From Polynucleobacter sp. SHI8 (GTDB lineage Bacteria; Pseudomonadota; Gammaproteobacteria; Burkholderiales; Burkholderiaceae): DNA of 64,000 nucleotides. The stretch is from positions 186,001-250,000 of the forward strand of contig NZ_AP027204.1 in assembly GCF_027944005.1 (NCBI RefSeq). Reading direction: 5' to 3'. This document shows, piece after piece, positions 43,683-51,775 of the stretch. The notes beneath the pieces were generated by a model that saw only the letters and a program-made list of their open reading frames with translations, was not told where the DNA came from and did not search any database. The stretch's first letter is position 1, and the number at the start of each line of letters is the position of its first letter. The translations under genes and the position numbers were made by a program.

Positions 43683-44648
43683 CTAATCCATCCAACCTTT
43701 GCGTTTGAAGTACCAAAGCGGTGCGATCGTAGAAATGACCATGAGGATGAGAGCTCCAGGGTATCCAAGAGTAAGCTTTAATTCAGGCATAAACTCAAAA
43801 TTCATGCCCCAAATACTGGCGAGAAGCGTTGGTGGCATAAGACCGACGGACACAACCGCAAAGATTTTAATAATCTTATTTTGATTAATATTAATAAAAC
43901 CGACAGTAGCATCCATTAAGAAGTTAATCTTATCGAATAAGAAAGCCGTATGGTTTTCAAGAGAATCGATATCACGCAAAATGAGACGTGCCTCTTCCTG
44001 TTGTAAATCGGACAACAGCTTACTGCGCATTAAATAGGAAAGGGCGCGACGCGTATCCATCACATTGCGTCGAATACGACCGTTCACGTCTTCCTCTTTG
44101 GCAATCGTTTCAAGGACAGTCGCTGCAATTTGATCCGTCACCGTATCAGCCAGAACGACTTTCCCGGCTTCTTCAAGACTTTCGTATACCTCTTCCAAAG
44201 AGTCTGCTGAATACTCAGCATCTGTTGAATACAAATCTAACAGAACATCTTTTGCGTCATTCACTGAGCCAGGACGTAAACGTGCGCGCATCCGAACAAG
44301 GCGGAACACTGGAAGATCTTCATCATGGATTGAGAATAAAGTGTTGTTGGTCAGAATAAAAGCGACTCGAACGTTACGTGACACATCATCTTCATCGAGT
44401 AAAAAATCCGTACGAATATGTAAATAACCATCTTCGCCCTCAAAATACCTGGCAGAAGCCTCTAAATCACCTAATTCTTCAAGTTCAGGCAAAGTAACCC
44501 CAAACGCCTCTTTAATCCAGCTTAGTTCTTCGTCATCAGGCTCAATGGCATCGATCCAGATAGGGTCATGATATTTGAGAAGTTCATTACGATCTTCTAC
44601 TTGTTCTTGAGCTAAACGGCCGTTTTGGAGGGTGAATAAGTTAATCAT
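43683..44648 (-). CDS. corA: CorA-family magnesium/cobalt transporter
   Basis: A pentameric inner-membrane divalent cation channel. The large cytosolic N-terminal domain is followed by two membrane helices at the C-terminus. The GMN selectivity motif lies in WGMNFEFMPEL near residue 285, and the basic tail is FKRKGWMD. The ATG at 44648 (MINLFTLQNGRLAQEQ) is preferred; an upstream start at 44675 adds nine residues without family support. 321 residues. It is convergent with aroE, with a hairpin-forming CATCTCG/CGAGATG pair between them. Confidence 0.94.
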   Translation of the reverse strand: MINLFTLQNGRLAQEQVEDRNELLKYHDPIWIDAIEPDDEELSWIKEAFGVTLPELEELGDLEASARYFEGEDGYLHIRTDFLLDEDDVSRNVRVAFILTNNTLFSIHDEDLPVFRLVRMRARLRPGSVNDAKDVLLDLYSTDAEYSADSLEEVYESLEEAGKVVLADTVTDQIAATVLETIAKEEDVNGRIRRNVMDTRRALSYLMRSKLLSDLQQEEARLILRDIDSLENHTAFLFDKINFLMDATVGFININQNKIIKIFAVVSVGLMPPTLLASIWGMNFEFMPELKLTLGYPGALILMVISTIAPLWYFKRKGWMD

Positions 44649-44725
44649 CTGAGGGGCCCAAAAAATACTTCTCAACTAGAATCATAAGAGAGTTTATATT
44701 ATTAAAAAGAACTAGGAACAATTTT

Positions 44726-45580
44726 ATGAATGACCAAGCAAATTACCCTGCCAAAAGTAGTGTTAATGGCTTTGTGCAAAAGTATCAACGACGGGTAGAG
44801 TCTCACAATACCATGCTCTGTGTGGGGCTAGACCCTGATATCTCCAAATTACCAGCCACCATTGGCGGACAGGGTGGAGCGATTTATTCATTTTGTCGAG
44901 AGATTGTTGATGCTACAGCTGACCTCGTTTGTGCGTATAAGCCACAAATTGCGTATTTTGCCTCTGCAAGGGCTGAAGACCAGTTAGAGCAATTAATCGA
45001 CTATATTCATCAAAATTATCCGGATATTCCAGTTATTTTAGATGCCAAACGTGGGGATATAGGTTCAACCGCGAATCATTATGCGGCAGAAGCTTTTGAC
45101 AGATATCAGGCGGATGCAGTCACAGCAAACCCCTATATGGGCTTTGACTCTATAGAACCCTATCTCGCATATCAAGATCGTGGTGTTTTTATTTTGTGCA
45201 GAACATCTAATCCAGGTGGTTCGGATTTACAGTTTCTAGAGTTAAACCATGGGCAAGCACCCCAAAAGTTATTTGAAAAAGTAGCTCAATTAGCAGCAAA
45301 TGAGTGGAATCAGTCAGGTCAAATTGGATTAGTTGTTGGGGCAACCTTTCCGGCGGAGATTGAGACTGTCAGAAACATTGTGGGCGACGCAATGCCCCTC
45401 TTGATCCCAGGAATCGGCGCTCAGGGTGGGGATACCATTGCCACAGTTAAAGCCGGGCACAATACCAATTTACTCATTAACTCATCGCGCGCCATCTTAT
45501 ACGCCAGTAGTGATCAAGATTTTGCTCAAGCAGCAAGAAAAGTAGCGATGCAAACCCGCGACGCTATCCGAGCGGTTTAG
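44726..45580 (+). CDS. pyrF: Orotidine 5'-phosphate decarboxylase (type 2)
   Basis: PyrF decarboxylates OMP to UMP. The catalytic Asp-Lys-Asp tetrad lies in LDAKRGDIGSTA near residue 108. MLCVGLDPDISKLP near 30 and the phosphate-binding IPGIGAQGGD near 230 are conserved. 284 residues fits the longer type-2 form common in beta- and actinobacteria. It is a single gene between divergent corA and convergent pncC. Confidence 0.96.
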   Translation: MNDQANYPAKSSVNGFVQKYQRRVESHNTMLCVGLDPDISKLPATIGGQGGAIYSFCREIVDATADLVCAYKPQIAYFASARAEDQLEQLIDYIHQNYPDIPVILDAKRGDIGSTANHYAAEAFDRYQADAVTANPYMGFDSIEPYLAYQDRGVFILCRTSNPGGSDLQFLELNHGQAPQKLFEKVAQLAANEWNQSGQIGLVVGATFPAEIETVRNIVGDAMPLLIPGIGAQGGDTIATVKAGHNTNLLINSSRAILYASSDQDFAQAARKVAMQTRDAIRAV

Positions 45581-45584
45581 GAAA

Positions 45585-46118
45585 TTATTTCAAGATTTTT
45601 TCAAGGCGAGTAATCATCCCAAGAATCGCATAGTCACGCGCAAGAGTGCGTACATGAAGACGAGTTTGGTCATTAATCATATCTTGCGGACTTAGTAAAG
45701 CGACACCTTCGCTTTCAACCATGAGAGAGTCCTTATTCTGAATTGCCCAAGAAAAGCATACAAAGCCCACTGGCTTTTCAAGACTTCCACCAGTTGGACC
45801 AGCTACACCCGTAATTGCTAAAGAAACTTGCGCGCCACTCGAGCTGATAGCACCTTTAGCCATTTCTTCTGCAACAGAGACACTCACTGCCCCGTGGGTT
45901 TGGATGAGATCCATCGAAACACCTAGTTCTTGGTGTTTTGATTCATTGCTATAAGTCACAAACCCACGTTCAAACCAACTACTAGACCCTGAAAGGTCAG
46001 TTAAAGCAGCAGCTACCATACCGCCAGTACACGACTCAGCCGTACAAATAGATAGATGGTTGGACAGTAATAACTGGGCTAATTTCGCAACATGTTGCTC
46101 AAGAGGAACTTGATTCAT
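45585..46118 (-). CDS. pncC: Nicotinamide-nucleotide amidase PncC (CinA C-terminal family)
   Basis: It hydrolyses NMN to nicotinate mononucleotide in pyridine-nucleotide recycling. The conserved start CTAESCTGGMVAAALTDLSG-like block (active Ser) lies near residue 25, then GFVTYSNESKHQELGV and LAITGVAGPTGG. 177 residues; there is no CinA N-terminal domain. It overlaps the pgpA stop by one base (TAATG), in a thiL-pgpA-pncC operon. Confidence 0.93.
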   Translation of the reverse strand: MNQVPLEQHVAKLAQLLLSNHLSICTAESCTGGMVAAALTDLSGSSSWFERGFVTYSNESKHQELGVSMDLIQTHGAVSVSVAEEMAKGAISSSGAQVSLAITGVAGPTGGSLEKPVGFVCFSWAIQNKDSLMVESEGVALLSPQDMINDQTRLHVRTLARDYAILGMITRLEKILK

Positions 46119-46678
46119 TAAATAAAACCTAACTTAATAAAAACAGATAAAACAATTAAAGTAAAAAATGCAGCTAAAAGATCGTCAATCATAACTCCAA
46201 AGCCACGAAACAGTTGTTGCCACTTGCCAAAAAAACCATCACCTTGCCAATTTTTAAAGTAGGTATCAACCCAACGGATAGGGCCAGGTTTAGCAATATC
46301 AAAGAAACGAAACAAAACAAAAGCAAGAAGCTGTATTTTCCATGAAGCTGGTAAAACGAACAATAAGATCATCCAAAATGCGATGATTTCATCCCAAACC
46401 ATACCCGAGTGGTCAAATATCTGAAGTTCTGCCCCAGATTTACCGCAAGCCCAACAACCCACACCAAAACCGAATATCAGCAAAATACTCATGTCCGTCA
46501 AAGAAAAACCTGAAAAAAAATACTGGAATATCAGTGCAAAAGCCCAGGCCCATAAGGTCCCCACCGTACCAGGCCCTAATTTACTCAGACCACTCCCAAA
46601 GCCAAAGGCGATTGAGCGCCATGGACGTTCAAACATCCAACGTCGATTGGGTAGAGTTAAGGACGAAGGCGTTTGCAT
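46118..46678 (-). CDS. pgpA: Phosphatidylglycerophosphatase A
   Basis: PgpA dephosphorylates phosphatidylglycerophosphate to phosphatidylglycerol at the inner membrane. Conserved blocks: FGFGSGLSKLGPGTVGTLWA near residue 25, WDEIIAFW near 95 and RFFDIAKPGPIRWVD near 124, and GVMIDDLLAA near 160. About four membrane segments. It follows thiL by 3 bases, the usual proteobacterial pair. Confidence 0.95.
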   Translation of the reverse strand: MQTPSSLTLPNRRWMFERPWRSIAFGFGSGLSKLGPGTVGTLWAWAFALIFQYFFSGFSLTDMSILLIFGFGVGCWACGKSGAELQIFDHSGMVWDEIIAFWMILLFVLPASWKIQLLAFVLFRFFDIAKPGPIRWVDTYFKNWQGDGFFGKWQQLFRGFGVMIDDLLAAFFTLIVLSVFIKLGFI

Positions 46679-46681
46679 GTT

Positions 46682-47713
46682 TTATTTAAAGTGATCAAAA
46701 GAACGCATGTATTGTTTTGCTAAATCGGCAGGCAAGGCAGCACCATCATCATCTAAAAGAGTCATATTTGCTTGATCAGGCATTGTTTCGGTAACCTCAC
46801 CAATACGGGTTAATGGCAGGTGCAGATGTTCACTTAAGGTTTTTATAAGATCACGATGTTTTTGGGGTGCAGTAAAGCACAACTCATAATCATCTCCGCC
46901 TTTAAGCGTACATAAACGTCTCAGTTCTAAAGAAACCTCACGCAATTGAGGCGAACAAGGAATCTCATCAATCCAGATGTTTGCATGCACTTTTGATGCA
47001 TGTAATATGTGCCCTAAATCCCCGAGTAAGCCATCAGAAACATCAATCGCACTACTGGCGATACCTCTTAAGCCCAGACCAAGATCAATCCGCGGAGTGG
47101 GCGCATCCATTCGATGAGCGAGTTCGTGCCAAGGTAATTCCATATTCCATTCCCCGCGACGAAAACCCAAAACAAGTCTTGCATCACCAACCGTATTTGA
47201 GAGCCAAATATCATCTCCAATTTGAGCCCCACTGCGCCTTAAAGCTTGTTGTGGATTAACCTTACCAAAGGCAGTAATCGAGATAGTTAAAGGACCAGCC
47301 GTCGTATCACCACCAATTAACCCACAGTTATGGAAGTCAGCGATCGTATGAAGACCTTGAGAAAACTGTTCTAACCAAGGAATATCGATACCTGGAAGAG
47401 CAATACTTAAGTTATAAGCAACAGGCTTTGCACCCATTGCGGCTAAATCTGACAAATTAACTGCTAAACACTTATGACCTAATAAGGTGGGATTGGCATC
47501 TTTAAAAAAATGGCGACCCTCAACGAGCATATCGCTAGTAATTGCATACACTTCCCCAGATGGCGGAGAATTGATGAGAGCACAATCATCACCAATTCCT
47601 AAAATGATAGGAGACTCAGATAAAGACCCTTGAGAAGGACTAAACTCCGAAGGGGTAAAGAAACGTCGAATCACGTCAAATTCGCCTATTGGGTCAGAAT
47701 CTTCAAAAGCCAT
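46682..47713 (-). CDS. thiL: Thiamine-monophosphate kinase
   Basis: ThiL phosphorylates thiamine monophosphate to the active cofactor TPP. The AIR-synthase-like fold shows GIGDDCALI near residue 40, the glycine/aspartate loop AVNLSDLAAMGAKP near 80, GGDTTAGPL near 125 and IDVSDGLLGDLGHI near 218. 343 residues. First gene of thiL-pgpA-pncC, divergent from maeB. The TPP product serves the transketolase encoded further on. Confidence 0.95.
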   Translation of the reverse strand: MAFEDSDPIGEFDVIRRFFTPSEFSPSQGSLSESPIILGIGDDCALINSPPSGEVYAITSDMLVEGRHFFKDANPTLLGHKCLAVNLSDLAAMGAKPVAYNLSIALPGIDIPWLEQFSQGLHTIADFHNCGLIGGDTTAGPLTISITAFGKVNPQQALRRSGAQIGDDIWLSNTVGDARLVLGFRRGEWNMELPWHELAHRMDAPTPRIDLGLGLRGIASSAIDVSDGLLGDLGHILHASKVHANIWIDEIPCSPQLREVSLELRRLCTLKGGDDYELCFTAPQKHRDLIKTLSEHLHLPLTRIGEVTETMPDQANMTLLDDDGAALPADLAKQYMRSFDHFK

Positions 47714-47778
47714 GATAGTTTCTAGCAGTTGTCAAAATAAATAGCGTAAAGTAATTAAAAAATTGTAATAGGAAAAAT

Positions 47779-50094
47779 ATGAGCAAAGAGTCTAGTAAAG
47801 CACAAAACGATCAGGCCGCCGCTTTAAAGCAAGCCGCTCTTGAATATCATCAATTTCCCACTCCAGGAAAAATTGCCATAGCACCAACGAAGCAGTTAAC
47901 GAACCAACGCGACTTGGCTTTAGCATACACTCCAGGCGTTGCTGCAGCATGCCTTGAAATCGTCAGCGATCCAGCCAATGCATTCAAATATACATCAAGA
48001 GGCAACTTAGTTGGCGTTATTACCAACGGCACAGCAGTCCTTGGACTTGGCAATATTGGCGCATTAGCAAGTAAACCTGTCATGGAAGGCAAGGCTGTAT
48101 TATTCAAAAAATTTGCCGGAATCGATGTATTTGATATTGAACTCAATCAAAATGATCCTGATAAGTTAGTTGAGGCTATTGCAGCACTCGAGCCCACCTT
48201 TGGTGGAATTAATTTAGAAGACATTAAAGCTCCAGACTGTTTTTATGTGGAGCGTAAATTACGTGAACGTTTAAAGATTCCAGTCTTTCATGATGATCAG
48301 CATGGTACAGCGATCGTCGTTGGAGCCGCCATCACCAATGGCTTAAAGATTGTCAATAAAGATATTAAAGATGTCAAATTAGTGGCTTCTGGGGCGGGTG
48401 CAGCAGCGCTTGCCTGCCTTAAATTACTCGTTGATCTTGGGATGCGCGTCGAAAATATCTGGGTAACAGATTTAGCTGGCGTTGTGTATCGTGGCCGTAA
48501 AGAGTTAATGGATCCTGATAAAGACGTATTTGCCAAAGACACTGATGCCCGGAAGCTAATTGATGTGATGGGTGATGCGGATATTCTTTTAGGATTATCT
48601 GCAGGAGGGGTAGTGAGCCAAGAGATGGTAAAAAAAATGGCTCCTAATCCACTCGTTTTTGTTCTTGCAAACCCTACCCCAGAAATACACCCAGCTGATG
48701 TTAAAGAAGTTAGACCAGACGCGATTATTGCGACAGGCAGAACGGACTACCCCAATCAAGTCAATAACGTTTTATGTTTCCCTTTTGTTTTTAGAGGAGC
48801 CTTAGATGTTGGCGCAACGACCATTACTCGTGAAATGGAAATTGCCGCTGTGAACGCATTAGCTGAGCTTGCACGTGCAGAGCAAAGTGATGTGGTTGCC
48901 ACGGCATACGGCACAGCCGATTTAACATTTGGGCCAGAGTATTTAATACCTAAGCCATTTGATCCAAGACTGATTACGATTATTTCCCCAGCGGTGGCAA
49001 AAGCAGCGATGGATTCAGGAGTAGCGACACGTCCGATTACTGACTTTACGGCTTATCAAGAACAACTTGAACAATTTGTTTACCACTCTGGCACGATCAT
49101 GAAGCCCCTGTTCTCAGCGGCTAAAAAAATTCATGAAACACAAAAGAGAATTGTATTTTGTGAAGGTGAAGATGAAAGAATCTTACGTGCAGCTCAAGTA
49201 TTGGTGGATGAGGGGATTTTAGTACCGATTTTAATTGGTAGACCATCGATTATTGTGAGCCGCATTGAGCGACTAGGTTTACGTCTAGTCCGTGATGTGG
49301 ATTACACCATCACTGATCCAGCCCAAGATGATCGTTTTAAAGATTATTGGGAAACCTTTTATGAGTTAACTAAGCGCAAAGGTGTCACAGAACAATATGC
49401 TAAATTAGAAGTACGAAGACGTAGTTCTCTTATTGGTTCGTTGATGGTCAAGAAGAATCAAGCCGATGGCATGATTTGTGGCATTGTTGGAAATTCATCA
49501 GCACATTTGCACTACATCGACGAAGTGATTGGACATGAAGTTGGTGCAACGGTGTATGCGGCCATGAATGCTTTAGTGTTGCCAACACGCCAACTATTTA
49601 TTGTTGATACACACATTAACTATGATCCAAGCGCAGAAGAACTTGCACAGATCACTTTACTTGCTGCGGCTGAGATGAAGTCTTTTAACATCACAGCTAA
49701 AGTTGCCCTTTTGTCACATTCAAATTTTGGTTCATCAAATCAAGAGTCTGCAGTCAAGATGCGCAAGGTTTTAGCGATCTTGCGTGAAACTGCTCCAGAC
49801 TTAGAAGTCGACGGAGAGATGCACGGCGATAGTGCGTTAAGTGACAAAATTCGTTTGAGCATCCTTAAAGATTCAACATTGCGCAGTGAAGCCAATTTAT
49901 TGGTGATGCCAAATTTAGATGCTGCGAATATTTCGTATAACTTACTCAAACAATCTGCTGGAGAAGGTATTGCGATTGGTCCGATCTTGTTGGGCGCAGC
50001 AAAATCAGTGCATATTTTGACTCCATCATCGACCGTGCGTCGAATTGTCAATTTAGCAACTTTAGCTGTGATGGGAGTTCAAACACATCGTTAG
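47779..50094 (+). CDS. maeB: NADP-dependent malic enzyme with phosphotransacetylase-like domain
   Basis: It oxidatively decarboxylates malate to pyruvate, supplying NADPH. Residues 1-430 form the malic enzyme: the active Tyr in LALAYTPGVA, NGTAVLGLGNIGALASKPV, HDDQHGTAIVVGAAI and NAD(P)-binding LVASGAGAAALACLKLL. Residues 445-771 are a phosphate acetyltransferase-like domain, probably regulatory rather than catalytic. 771 residues is the MaeB type. A terminator-like hairpin pair follows at 50143-50182. Confidence 0.96.
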   Translation: MSKESSKAQNDQAAALKQAALEYHQFPTPGKIAIAPTKQLTNQRDLALAYTPGVAAACLEIVSDPANAFKYTSRGNLVGVITNGTAVLGLGNIGALASKPVMEGKAVLFKKFAGIDVFDIELNQNDPDKLVEAIAALEPTFGGINLEDIKAPDCFYVERKLRERLKIPVFHDDQHGTAIVVGAAITNGLKIVNKDIKDVKLVASGAGAAALACLKLLVDLGMRVENIWVTDLAGVVYRGRKELMDPDKDVFAKDTDARKLIDVMGDADILLGLSAGGVVSQEMVKKMAPNPLVFVLANPTPEIHPADVKEVRPDAIIATGRTDYPNQVNNVLCFPFVFRGALDVGATTITREMEIAAVNALAELARAEQSDVVATAYGTADLTFGPEYLIPKPFDPRLITIISPAVAKAAMDSGVATRPITDFTAYQEQLEQFVYHSGTIMKPLFSAAKKIHETQKRIVFCEGEDERILRAAQVLVDEGILVPILIGRPSIIVSRIERLGLRLVRDVDYTITDPAQDDRFKDYWETFYELTKRKGVTEQYAKLEVRRRSSLIGSLMVKKNQADGMICGIVGNSSAHLHYIDEVIGHEVGATVYAAMNALVLPTRQLFIVDTHINYDPSAEELAQITLLAAAEMKSFNITAKVALLSHSNFGSSNQESAVKMRKVLAILRETAPDLEVDGEMHGDSALSDKIRLSILKDSTLRSEANLLVMPNLDAANISYNLLKQSAGEGIAIGPILLGAAKSVHILTPSSTVRRIVNLATLAVMGVQTHR

Positions 50095-50142
50095 AAGAGG
50101 CCATATTTCTTCGGGAATTAGTGATCAATTGTTCACTTAAAA

Positions 50143-50192
50143 AGTAAACTTTTGTTTACTAAGTGTTTGAATTTAAAACACTCTTGATTTTT
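50143..50192 (+). terminator. Double hairpin downstream of maeB, probable terminator
   Basis: Two consecutive perfect 7-bp stems: AGTAAAC/GTTTACT (50143-50160, TTTT loop) and AGTGTTT/AAACACT (50162-50182). A T-rich stretch (GATTTTTT) follows. The first may be a separate protein-binding palindrome. Confidence 0.65.
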
Positions 50193-50233
50193 TAGGACGT
50201 ATTGATTTGGTAGTTGGTGTTAACTAACAAAAA

Positions 50234-50264
50234 TTTATAAGTATTAAAATCAATGACTTATAAA
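50234..50264. repeat. Inverted repeat upstream of the barstar-like gene
   Basis: Perfect 9-bp arms TTTATAAGT (50234-50242) and ACTTATAAA (50256-50264) are separated by 13 bases. Each arm holds a TATAA -10-like core, so it could be an operator over the promoter of the next gene. Confidence 0.5.
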
Positions 50265-50321
50265 ATATTTTCGCAGTGACTACTTGTCAAAATTACAAGA
50301 AAAGTGTAATCTTGAGTGATT

Positions 50322-50978
50322 ATGATTACAAACATTCCAGAAAACGCTTCAATCGCTGGCTGGGAAGAAGATCAGATTTCTGATCACAGCCATAGTTCAA
50401 CCCCAGACCATTCCGGTCATTACGCAGGTATGATTATGCCAAGTACGCCTTCTACATATCAATATAGCAATCATTTATATCCAACAGGTAGTGTTTTGCG
50501 TGATTTAAGCGCAATTCCTCCAAAAAAACAGCCGCCATCTTGGAGAGCAGCGTTAGCAGTTCGTGACGGTGGTCCAGCAGCGATGCTACGTAGTGTCAGA
50601 ACAAATATTGTGCAATCGATTCGTGCATTTCGTACAGAAGAATTAATGGAAGCCGCTAGTGAACTAGGGCAGCACTTTGTCTTCGCAAATGCAGCTAACG
50701 CGTATACAAAAAGTGAAGTTTTAGATTCGATTGCTAAGGCGTATCACTTTACCAAGCAACAGGCAAAAAACTATGACCCATTGCTCGATGCTCTGACAAC
50801 ATTAATTGATAAATCTGGCCCACAACCTGGTTTTGTTGTGGTTCTTGAAGGTTTACCAAGTACGCTTAAATTTGATAAAGATGCTCGTGAAACATTATTA
50901 GATGTTTTTAGAGATGCTGTTGAATATTGGGCAGAGCGTCGCGTACCTTATCGCGTGTTTTACTCGTTCGCGAATTAA
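50322..50978 (+). CDS. Barstar-family protein without a neighbouring barnase
   Basis: A 218-residue protein. Residues about 105-215 resemble barstar, the inhibitor of barnase-type ribonucleases: FRTEELMEAASELGQHFVFA, then SEVLDSIAKAYHF, DPLLDALTTLID and GFVVVLEGLP. The first 100 residues are a low-complexity Ser/His/Pro-rich extension with RDGGPAAMLRSVRTNIVQ. In Burkholderia and Ralstonia a guanyl-specific RNase gene is expected just upstream; here only a 221-base non-coding gap is present. ATG 50322 is chosen; an in-frame GTG lies 6 bases earlier. It could act on an exogenous nuclease, or have gained another role. Confidence 0.78.
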   Translation: MITNIPENASIAGWEEDQISDHSHSSTPDHSGHYAGMIMPSTPSTYQYSNHLYPTGSVLRDLSAIPPKKQPPSWRAALAVRDGGPAAMLRSVRTNIVQSIRAFRTEELMEAASELGQHFVFANAANAYTKSEVLDSIAKAYHFTKQQAKNYDPLLDALTTLIDKSGPQPGFVVVLEGLPSTLKFDKDARETLLDVFRDAVEYWAERRVPYRVFYSFAN

Positions 50979-51716
50979 TTAGAACTGTCCCCAAACACTA
51001 TGAACAGCTGACATCGCAACGATGCCAGCTGTTTCAGTTCTAAGAACCCGTTTTCCTAGACTCACTCCAGTAAAGCCCTTCGCGGCAATCGCAGAATTTT
51101 CTTCAGGACTAAAACCGCCTTCAGGTCCAATCATGAACATGAGATTTTGACCAGGCGCTCTTTTTAAAACACTCACTAGCTTTAAATCAGCGGTAGGTGA
51201 TAAATACAGAGCAAGTTGATTCTCGAGTGAGCCCATATTCTGAAGATAATGTTGTAAGGTTTGAGCGGCCTCGATACTTGGTAAAACGCTACGCCCGCAC
51301 TGCTCACAACTAGAAATCACAATTTGTTGCCAGTGAGTTAGTTTTTTTTCAGCTTTTTTATCATCCAAGCGCACAATACTGCGTTCCATTTGCAAAGGAA
51401 TGATGTGATGCACGCCTAACTCGACAGCCTTTTCTATAATCCAATCCATTTTTTCATTAGCAGCAAGACCTTGCAGTAAGACAATGGGGTAGGGGGACTC
51501 TAATACAGTGTCTTCATGAATATCCGATAAAGATAAAAGGGTTTGTTTATCTGTGGGTTCATGAATAATCCGCGCCTGAGCAATTTTGCCGTGACCATTA
51601 AATACCTGAAACTCTTGATCTACCCGAATTCTTCTGACACGCAGATGGTGCCGAAGTTCAGTCGGGGCAATAATAGGATTTTCAGACCAATTTCCAGGAA
51701 GATAAAAATGTGACAT
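50979..51716 (-). CDS. rsmE: 16S rRNA (uracil-1498-N3)-methyltransferase RsmE
   Basis: An SPOUT-fold enzyme methylating U1498 in the 30S decoding centre. The N-terminal PUA-like region begins MSHFYLPGNW and includes HHLRVRRIRVDQEFQVFNG. The trefoil-knot SAM site reads FMIGPEGGFSPEE near residue 198, with SLGKRVLRTETA near 222. 245 residues. It ends directly against the barstar stop and diverges from tkt; the same order is common in Burkholderiales. Confidence 0.95.
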   Translation of the reverse strand: MSHFYLPGNWSENPIIAPTELRHHLRVRRIRVDQEFQVFNGHGKIAQARIIHEPTDKQTLLSLSDIHEDTVLESPYPIVLLQGLAANEKMDWIIEKAVELGVHHIIPLQMERSIVRLDDKKAEKKLTHWQQIVISSCEQCGRSVLPSIEAAQTLQHYLQNMGSLENQLALYLSPTADLKLVSVLKRAPGQNLMFMIGPEGGFSPEENSAIAAKGFTGVSLGKRVLRTETAGIVAMSAVHSVWGQF

Positions 51717-51775
51717 ACCTCGAATGTTAAAATAAATAATCCTTTTCGTCTTCTATTTCTTATTAAGATCCAAAA

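Noticed and set aside
40600..43700. A tnpA transposase partner for the IscB element
   Set aside because: All frames near the element were inspected; none encodes a Y1 HUH transposase.
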